From positions 1-10,736 of the forward strand of contig JBDTLC010000020.1 of assembly GCA_039935015.1 (NCBI GenBank): 10,736 nt of DNA, written 5' to 3'. A program made the translations under genes and the position numbers. Origin of the DNA: Paralcaligenes sp039935015 (lineage in GTDB: Bacteria; Pseudomonadota; Gammaproteobacteria; Burkholderiales; Burkholderiaceae_B). Positions 5,991-10,736 of the stretch are shown piece by piece. Every line of letters begins with the position of its first letter. The stretch's first letter is position 1. The notes beneath the pieces are model-generated. The model made no database searches. It was not told where the DNA came from and saw nothing but the letters and a program-made list of their open reading frames with translations.

Positions 5991-7095
5991 TCATACGCCT
6001 TGTTTCAGGCTGGCCTCGATAAACATGTCGAGATCACCATCGAGCACTTTTTGCGTGTTCGATGTTTCGACATTCGTGCGCAAATCCTTGATACGACTCT
6101 GATCGAGCACATAAGAACGTATCTGGTGACCCCAGCCCACGTCCGTTTTGGCGTCTTCCATTTTCTGATGCTCGGCCATACGTTGGCGCAGTTCAAGCTC
6201 GTAGAGGCGCGATTTAAGCATTTGCATGGCTTCGGCGCGGTTACGGTGCTGCGAGCGGTCGTTTTGGCATTGCACGACGATGCCGCTGGGCGTGTGCGTA
6301 ATACGCACGGCCGAATCGGTCTTATTGATGTGCTGTCCGCCCGCGCCGCTGGCTCGGTAAGTGTCGATGCGAAGGTCGGCGGGATTGATGTCGACTTCGA
6401 TGGAGTCGTCAACCTCGGGGTAAACAAAGACGCTGGCGAACGAGGTGTGGCGCCCGTTGGCCGAGTCGAAAGGGCTTTTACGCACCAACCGGTGTACGCC
6501 GGTTTCAGTGCGCAGAAAACCAAAAGCGTGATCGCCTTCAATTTTGATTGTGGCCGATTTGATGCCGGCCACCTCGCCCTCGGATTCTTCCAGGACCTGG
6601 GCCTTAAAATCTTTACGTTCGCAATAGCGCAGGTATTGACGCAGGAGAATGGAGGCCCAGTCTTGTGCTTCAGTGCCGCCAGCGCCAGACTGGATATCCA
6701 GAAAGCAATTGAAAGGGTCGGCCGGGTTCGAGAACATGCGTCGGAACTCCAGGGCGTCGAGTCGCGCGCCATAGGCTTCGCAATCGTGTTCGATGGCCAA
6801 TAGGGTGCTGTCGTCGTGATCGGACAAGGCAAGCTCGAAGAGTTCAGTTGAATCGGCTATACCCGTGCCTAGTTCTGACAAGGTGTGTACGGTGTTTTCC
6901 AGGCTTTTCTTTTCCCGACCTAGATCCTGAGCGCGTTTAGGATCGTTCCAGACGTCGGGGTTTTCTAGTTCGGCGTTGACAACTTGCAGGCGTTCAGATT
7001 TCGCATCGAAGTCAAAGATACCTCCGTAGTGCCTGTTGCCGGTCTTCGTAATCCTCTAGACGGGCAGCAAGTAGGTTTTGACGTTCGGCTTCCAT
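5991..7095 (-). CDS. prfB: Peptide chain release factor 2, read by +1 programmed frameshift
   Basis: RF2 of 367 residues after frameshifting (E. coli 365). It recognises UGA and UAA stop codons and triggers peptide release on the ribosome. Frame one runs from ATG at 7095 (AGGA at 7104-7101 upstream) through 27 residues, MEAERQNLLAARL to RRYL, and ends at TGA 7014-7012. Skipping T7014 continues in the +1 frame as DFDAKSERL and so on for 340 more residues. The stop-recognition SPF motif is at about 207-209 (RKSPFDS) and the catalytic GGQ at about 252-254 (SGAGGQHIN). The long frame beginning near 6881 is the C-terminal part, not a separate gene. It is the first gene of the prfB-SDR-lysS operon. 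Expression should be autoregulated, because scarce RF2 favours the frameshift. Confidence 0.97.
7011..7025 (-). promoter_or_regulatory. prfB: prfB programmed +1 frameshift signal
   Basis: On the minus strand the site reads GGAGG (7025-7021), TAT, CTT (7017-7015), TGA (7014-7012), C. The Shine-Dalgarno-like GGAGG lies three bases before the CTT slip codon, as in the E. coli prfB site (AGGGGG TAT CTT TGA C). Slippage of tRNA-Leu from CTT to TTT bypasses the UGA and decodes GAC. The internal Shine-Dalgarno sequence, slip codon, UGA and following C are all conserved. Confidence 0.96.
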
Positions 7096-7278
7096 AATAT
7101 TCCTGAATAGTTTGCTTGGGCGCGGCGATTTTCCGCAGTTGATCGGGCATTTTAACTCGGACGTGCGCAGTGCGCCGAATGCAGAAGTGTGTAGGCAGCA
7201 GATGTCGGCCGGTGCCTTGCTGATCATGGTGGTGATAATAGAAATGTGAGGAATATGAACGTCGTGCATGAATTCATC
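7096..7278. other. Divergent intergenic region between prfB and the hydratase operon
   Basis: No gene is supported here. On the minus strand TAAAAT (7154-7149) could be a -10 for prfB, but I see no matching -35 at the usual distance. GAGGAA at 7248-7253 followed by ATG at 7255 has far too short a spacing for initiation, and the frame it opens only leads into the hydratase gene through residues unlike the family. The rest shows nothing I can interpret. Confidence 0.35.
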
Positions 7279-7307
7279 TTGTATTGTTATAAGTACATAT
7301 ATACAAT
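7279..7307 (+). promoter_or_regulatory. Candidate promoter and operator of the hydratase-lyase operon
   Basis: TTGTAT (7279-7284) and TACAAT (7302-7307) form a -35/-10 pair with 17-base spacing; the -10 matches five of six positions. The same bases include an inverted repeat, TTGTAT (7279-7284) and ATACAA (7301-7306), and an inner GT-N4-AT-N4-AC pattern at 7293-7304. Such AT-rich dyads across a promoter are typical of GntR-family operators, so the regulator encoded at 9991-10736 is the natural candidate. The leader to the ATG at 7348 would be roughly 30-35 bases. Confidence 0.5.
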
Positions 7308-7347
7308 TGGTCTAGTTCATTATCAACTCGACCCGTCAGATATTCCG

Positions 7348-8622
7348 ATGAAACCTCAGACCCTTGCCCAGAAACTGATTGCGAAAGCCTGTCATCGGGC
7401 AACGGTCGAGGTGGATGAAATCGTTACCTGCGATGTAGATCTTGCCATGTTTCACGATTCCAGCGGACCCCGGCGCTTAAAGCCTATGCTAGAAAGCCTG
7501 GGAGCTTCGATATGGGACAAATCGAAGGTCGTTCTGGTCATGGATCATTATGTTCCAGAAGAAGATGAAGACTCCCGAAGAATTTTGAAAATCGCCCGTG
7601 ACTGGGCTCGTGCGCAGCAACTCCCGAACGTCTACGATTCGATAGGTATCTGCCACGTGGTGTTGCCGCAGAAAGGGCACATCAGGCCAGGTACGTTCTG
7701 TGTGGGCGGCGACTCTCATTCGCCGACCGGCGGCGCCTTTGGTGCCTATATGTTTGGTGTGGGCAGCACCGAAATGCTGGGCGTGATCGTGACCGGCCAA
7801 ATTTGGGTAAAAGTACCGAAAACCATCATGATGGAATGGTCGGGCCGGCTTGCCCGCGGTGTGACAGCCAAAGATATGATGCTGCACATGATAGGCCGTT
7901 ATGGAAGCAATGGCGCCGATTACGGTGCAGTCGAGTTCAGTGGCGACGCCGTTTCGGCCCTGTCCATGCAAGAGCGCATGACCTTGTCGAATATGAGTGC
8001 GGAGCTTGGTGCTCAGGTCGGGTTGATTGCGCCGGACCAGACAACGCTGGACTATCTTCGGCATGCCGGAGTCGCCGACGAATATGAGCTTGCCAACATC
8101 CGGACCGATGCGCTGGCCGATTTCGAGACGCGACAGTTCGATGCCTCGAATCTGGCTCCCATGGTGGCTGCGCCCCATAGTCCGGCCAATGCGCATCCTG
8201 TAGGCCAATTCGAAAACACGGCCATCCAGATTGCCTATCTCGGTGCCTGTACGGGTGCCAAACTGGACGATTTGCGCGCGGCGGCAAGCGTACTGAAAAA
8301 CAGCAAGATAGCTCCTTCGGTCAGGCTTCTGGTAGCCCCAGCATCCCAGCAGGATCAGCAGGATGCACAGAAAGAGGGGATTATGGATATATTGCTTGAC
8401 GCCGGCGCGCAGGTTTTTGCGACCTCTTGCGGGGCTTGTTCGGGATATGGCAATGCGCTGGCTGGCGCCTCGAATGTCATATCCAGTACGGCCCGGAATT
8501 TCAAGGGCCGCATGGGCTCGGCGCAGACCGACGTCTACTTGGCCTCTCCGTACACCGTGGCGGCTTCTGCGCTGACCGGTCGAATTACGGATCCCAGAAT
8601 CATTCTTGCGCAAGGTCGATAG
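7348..8622 (+). CDS. Aconitase-superfamily hydro-lyase, large subunit (LeuC/HacA/DmdA-like)
   Basis: A 424-residue [4Fe-4S] hydro-lyase large subunit of the 3-isopropylmalate dehydratase/homoaconitase/2,3-dimethylmalate dehydratase group. Cluster ligands are C301 (YLGACTGAKLDDLRAAA) and C361/C364 (TSCGACSGYGNA). Other family marks are MDHYVP (65-70), GDSHSPTGGAFGAY (121-134) and the NMSAELGAQVGLIAPD stretch (215-230). The frame is open back to 7246, but family similarity begins at MKPQTLAQKL, so I start at 7348; its ribosome site is weak. The length (about 420) and the CxxC form match the archaeal/HacA/DmdA type rather than the longer (about 465) LeuC of proteobacterial leucine synthesis. With the small subunit two bases downstream it should form one enzyme. 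The lyase next in the operon suggests a catabolic role on a malate-type diacid. The substrate is not determined. Confidence 0.88.
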   Translation: MKPQTLAQKLIAKACHRATVEVDEIVTCDVDLAMFHDSSGPRRLKPMLESLGASIWDKSKVVLVMDHYVPEEDEDSRRILKIARDWARAQQLPNVYDSIGICHVVLPQKGHIRPGTFCVGGDSHSPTGGAFGAYMFGVGSTEMLGVIVTGQIWVKVPKTIMMEWSGRLARGVTAKDMMLHMIGRYGSNGADYGAVEFSGDAVSALSMQERMTLSNMSAELGAQVGLIAPDQTTLDYLRHAGVADEYELANIRTDALADFETRQFDASNLAPMVAAPHSPANAHPVGQFENTAIQIAYLGACTGAKLDDLRAAASVLKNSKIAPSVRLLVAPASQQDQQDAQKEGIMDILLDAGAQVFATSCGACSGYGNALAGASNVISSTARNFKGRMGSAQTDVYLASPYTVAASALTGRITDPRIILAQGR

Positions 8623-8624
8623 CG

Positions 8625-9113
8625 ATGCAACATCGAGTGTGGCGGGTTGGATCAGATATTGATACGGACGCCTTGGCGCCGGGCGCGTACATGAAGTTTG
8701 AACTGCCCGAGATTGCGCGGCATTGTCTGGAGAATCGCTATCCCGGCCTGGCCGGATCGATCAAGAAAGGCGATGTCCTGGTTGCGGGGCCGAATTTCGG
8801 CATGGGTTCGTCCAGAGAACAGGCGGTGGGTGTGCTGGTGGAGCTGGGTTTGGCGGCAGTGATTGCACCTTCTTTTAGCGGCTTGTACTTTCGCAATGCC
8901 TTCAATCTTGGCTTGCTTGCCATAGTCTGCCCGGATGCGGCGCGGATCGCCGATGCCAGTATGATCCAGATCGATACCGGTCGTGCATGCATAAAAACCG
9001 ACGCCGATGTTTTGCTGCAATGCCAGCGTATCCCCCAATTTTTGATTGACATGGCCGCGGTGGGGGGCTTGTTGAATCAATTGAAGCTAAAGCACTCGAC
9101 ACAAAACGTATGA
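8625..9113 (+). CDS. Aconitase-superfamily hydro-lyase, small subunit (LeuD/DmdB-like)
   Basis: A 162-residue swivel-domain subunit that completes the active site of the hydro-lyase encoded just upstream. Family marks are GSDIDTDALAPGAYM (9-23) and GPNFGMGSSREQA (55-67), the latter equivalent to the usual GENFGCGSSREHA. After these come the SGLYFRNAFNLGLLAI segment (85-100). The specificity loop after the DTD motif reads AYMKFELPE here, unlike the YLK/YLR-type loops of isopropylmalate isomerases and homoaconitases that I know, so the substrate may be different. The ATG at 8625 is two bases after the large-subunit stop, and the stop overlaps the lyase start (ATGA), so the three genes are surely cotranslated. 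No strong ribosome site is visible, consistent with coupling. Confidence 0.87.
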   Translation: MQHRVWRVGSDIDTDALAPGAYMKFELPEIARHCLENRYPGLAGSIKKGDVLVAGPNFGMGSSREQAVGVLVELGLAAVIAPSFSGLYFRNAFNLGLLAIVCPDAARIADASMIQIDTGRACIKTDADVLLQCQRIPQFLIDMAAVGGLLNQLKLKHSTQNV

Positions 9114-9967
9114 ATAATTTGAAATCGCTCTTGCATTCTCAGCCCTGCGTGCTCGCTCCTGGGGTCTACGACAGCCTGTCGGCACTGATCGTTCAGCAAA
9201 CCGGCTTTGCTGCTGCTTATTTATCGGGCGCTTCTATTGCCTACACGCGGATTGGCCGATCGGACGTTGGGTTGACCACGTATACGGAAGTTGAGCAAAC
9301 CCTGGCGCGTATTACCGATAGGGTCGACTTGCCCGTCATCGTTGACGGTGATACCGGATTTGGCAATGCGCTGAATGTAATCCGCACCGTTCGAGGTTTT
9401 GAAAAAGCCGGCGCGGCCATGATTCAGCTGGAAGACCAGAGCTTTCCAAAGCGTTGCGGACATTTGGCGGGAAAATCGTTAGTTCCGCTCAGTCAGATGT
9501 GTGGAAAATTGAAGGCGGCCCTCGATGCCCGCCATAGCGAAGATACGCTTATCCTTGGGCGCACCGATGCCTTGGCTGTCGAAGGTATGCAAGCAACGCT
9601 GGATCGCGCCGAGGCGTATTTAGAGTGCGGCGTGGATGCTCTGTTTATTGAAGCTCTACGAAGCACGGACGATATGCGCGTGGCCTGCGAGCGTTTCAAG
9701 AACCGCGTGCCTTTGGTGGCGAATATGGTGGAAGGTGGAATGACGCCGATACAGTCCGCCGAGGTTTTGAGCGCAATCGGGTTCAAGATTGTGATCTTTC
9801 CGGGGGGCGCCGCCAGGGCTGTCGCCCACAGCCTGCAAAGCTATTACAACCTGCTGCATAAAGACGGATCCACGCAGGCCCACGCGGCCTCGATGCTTAA
9901 TTTTGATCAATTGAACGCGCTGATCGAAACGCCACAACTGCTCGAGCGAGGCGCCCGTTACGAATAG
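9110..9967 (+). CDS. Isocitrate lyase/PEP mutase-superfamily C-C lyase (methylisocitrate or dimethylmalate lyase-like)
   Basis: A 285-residue TIM-barrel enzyme of the ICL/PEP mutase superfamily, which makes or breaks C-C or P-C bonds through enolate intermediates bound to Mg2+. Visible marks are YLSGASIAYTRIG (38-49), the metal site DGDTGFGN (79-86) and LEDQ (107-110). KRCGH (114-118) is the lyase-type flexible-loop signature with catalytic C116. GRTDA lies at 150-154 and ANMVEGGMTP at 204-213. KRCGH argues for a true lyase rather than oxaloacetate decarboxylase or phosphonate enzymes. Candidates are 2,3-dimethylmalate lyase (to propionate and pyruvate) or a methylisocitrate-type lyase. The adjacent two-subunit hydro-lyase favours a dimethylmalate-like scheme, but no prpC is nearby and specificity is inferred only. 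The start overlaps the small-subunit stop. The downstream regulator gene is convergent after 23 bases. Confidence 0.87.
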   Translation: MNNLKSLLHSQPCVLAPGVYDSLSALIVQQTGFAAAYLSGASIAYTRIGRSDVGLTTYTEVEQTLARITDRVDLPVIVDGDTGFGNALNVIRTVRGFEKAGAAMIQLEDQSFPKRCGHLAGKSLVPLSQMCGKLKAALDARHSEDTLILGRTDALAVEGMQATLDRAEAYLECGVDALFIEALRSTDDMRVACERFKNRVPLVANMVEGGMTPIQSAEVLSAIGFKIVIFPGGAARAVAHSLQSYYNLLHKDGSTQAHAASMLNFDQLNALIETPQLLERGARYE

Positions 9968-9990
9968 TCGCCGCCGGTCCAACGTTGAAA

Positions 9991-10736
9991 TTACTGGTTT
10001 TCGTCCATGATCCAGGAGTCCTTTCCCTTGGTTCGCTTATTGGACATGGCCATACGATATTCAAAGCGATGCGGGTTGTAGGCTGCAATGAGATATTCGA
10101 TAGGTGTATTGCTTGCGTCGCGTATGACCCGATTGATGCATAGTAGCGGTGAGCCTACTTCCATATCAAGGTTTTCGGCGTGTTGCACGTCGGCCAGGAT
10201 CGCGGTGATCGATTGTTCGGCCGACACCAGCTTGATACCGAGTTTTTTGAACAGCGTCTGGATGGGGTAGAGAGTGAGGTCGTCTTGCGAGAAGCGCTTG
10301 CCGATGTGCTCCGGCACGTAGGTTGTCAGATAGGAGAAGGGTGCATCTTCATATCGCCGGACTCGAATGGCTTTTTGTACTCTGGCGTTGACGGCGAGTT
10401 CCAGCTTGCTTTGGACGTCTGGATTCGGAATTTCGTAGCTGAAGGCCAAGAGCAAGGCCCGGGTGCTTGCCGCCATGCCATTCAGATGGGCGAGCAGCTT
10501 ATTGATATCGGCTGAAAAAGGTTGGACCTTGATTGCGGCCTTGATTGGAAACGTGCCCGAGCCTTGGCGACGCTCAACAAGCCCGTCGCGTTGCAGAAGA
10601 TCCAGCGATCGTCGGATCGTGAGCCGGGATACGTGGTACCGCTCTGCCAGAGCGTTTTCGCCCGGCATAGCGTCGTTAGGGCTGAACTCGTGATTCTCGA
10701 TACCTTGTTTTAACAGGCGGTATATTTTGTAGTAAC
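9991..10736 (-). CDS. GntR-family regulator, HutC/UTRA type, 5' end outside the window
   Basis: 247 residues are visible; the start codon lies beyond the right edge. The frame continues upstream of the first in-window ATG (10668) as YYKIYRLLKQGIENHEFSPNDA, which is the normal first helix of a GntR winged helix, so that ATG is internal. The motif continues with MPGENALAERYHVSRLTIRR and LDLLQRDGLVERRQGSGTF. The rest fits a UTRA ligand-binding domain (VRVQKAIRV-like strands, then GSPLLCINRVIRD and PIEYLIAAYNPHRFEYRM near the end). The ligand would be a small metabolite, often the substrate or an intermediate of the pathway it controls. It is convergent to the hydratase-lyase operon, 23 bases from the lyase stop, and is the obvious candidate to control it through the dyad at 7279-7306. 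Control of genes to the right of the window is also possible. Confidence 0.88.
   Translation of the reverse strand, partial: YYKIYRLLKQGIENHEFSPNDAMPGENALAERYHVSRLTIRRSLDLLQRDGLVERRQGSGTFPIKAAIKVQPFSADINKLLAHLNGMAASTRALLLAFSYEIPNPDVQSKLELAVNARVQKAIRVRRYEDAPFSYLTTYVPEHIGKRFSQDDLTLYPIQTLFKKLGIKLVSAEQSITAILADVQHAENLDMEVGSPLLCINRVIRDASNTPIEYLIAAYNPHRFEYRMAMSNKRTKGKDSWIMDENQ

Noticed and set aside
6000..6803. Long open frame on the plus strand opposite prfB
   Set aside because: It is antisense to the conserved RF2 coding sequence, including GGQ and SPF; its protein resembles nothing known. It is a by-product of high GC codon use.
7246..7347. Upstream start for the hydratase large subunit
   Set aside because: The translated leader is AT-rich and unlike the family, and it overlaps the best promoter candidate.
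7489..8613. Long open frame on the minus strand opposite the hydratase large subunit
   Set aside because: The plus-strand protein has all cluster ligands and family motifs; the minus-strand translation is low-complexity and Arg/His-rich, as expected for a shadow.
9968..9990. Terminator between the lyase and the convergent regulator gene
   Set aside because: The 23-base gap has no stem-loop with a T run; none is called.

Overview
The window reads as a chromosome segment of a betaproteobacterium, most likely of the Alcaligenaceae (Bordetella/Pusillimonas-like). The order phosphatase - iscR - iscS - iscU - iscA next to prfB and lysS, the moderately high GC and the protein sequences all fit. No mobile element, CRISPR array, rRNA or tRNA gene is visible.

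Layout. (1) 1-335: no gene recognised. (2) 336-824 (+): low-molecular-weight tyrosine phosphatase, followed by a clear intrinsic terminator (854-878). (3) 984-1038: two IscR type-1-like sites about three helical turns apart, then iscR-iscS-iscU-iscA (1095-3559, +). (4) 3560-3668: a short convergent gap of nested inverted repeats. (5) 3669-7095 (-): prfB, a short-chain dehydrogenase and lysS, probably one operon; prfB needs the classical +1 programmed frameshift. (6) 7096-7347: divergent promoter region with a good promoter/operator candidate. (7) 7348-9967 (+): a tightly packed three-gene catabolic operon coding for an aconitase-superfamily hydro-lyase (large and small subunits) and an isocitrate lyase/PEP mutase-superfamily C-C lyase. 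(8) 9991-10736 (-): a GntR/HutC-type regulator, cut by the window end and convergent to that operon.

The most striking observation is in the isc locus. IscS and IscA keep all their catalytic or ligand residues. IscU, although otherwise very close to the family, has lost two of the three conserved cluster-binding cysteines (C37 is Leu, C63 is Ser) and keeps D39, H105 and C106 plus the LPPVK chaperone motif. IscR carries five extra residues between its second and third cluster cysteines. The usual downstream hscB-hscA-fdx-iscX genes are absent: lysS follows iscA, convergently, after 109 bases. Together this suggests an isc locus that no longer works as a classical IscU scaffold system, either because it is decaying or because it has been repurposed. 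Whether a second scaffold exists elsewhere in the genome cannot be seen from here.

The second point of interest is the hydratase plus lyase operon. The gene set matches the logic of 2,3-dimethylmalate dehydratase plus 2,3-dimethylmalate lyase from nicotinate fermentation: hydrate an unsaturated diacid, then cleave the resulting malate-type product by retro-aldol chemistry. The actual substrate is not determined by the sequence.
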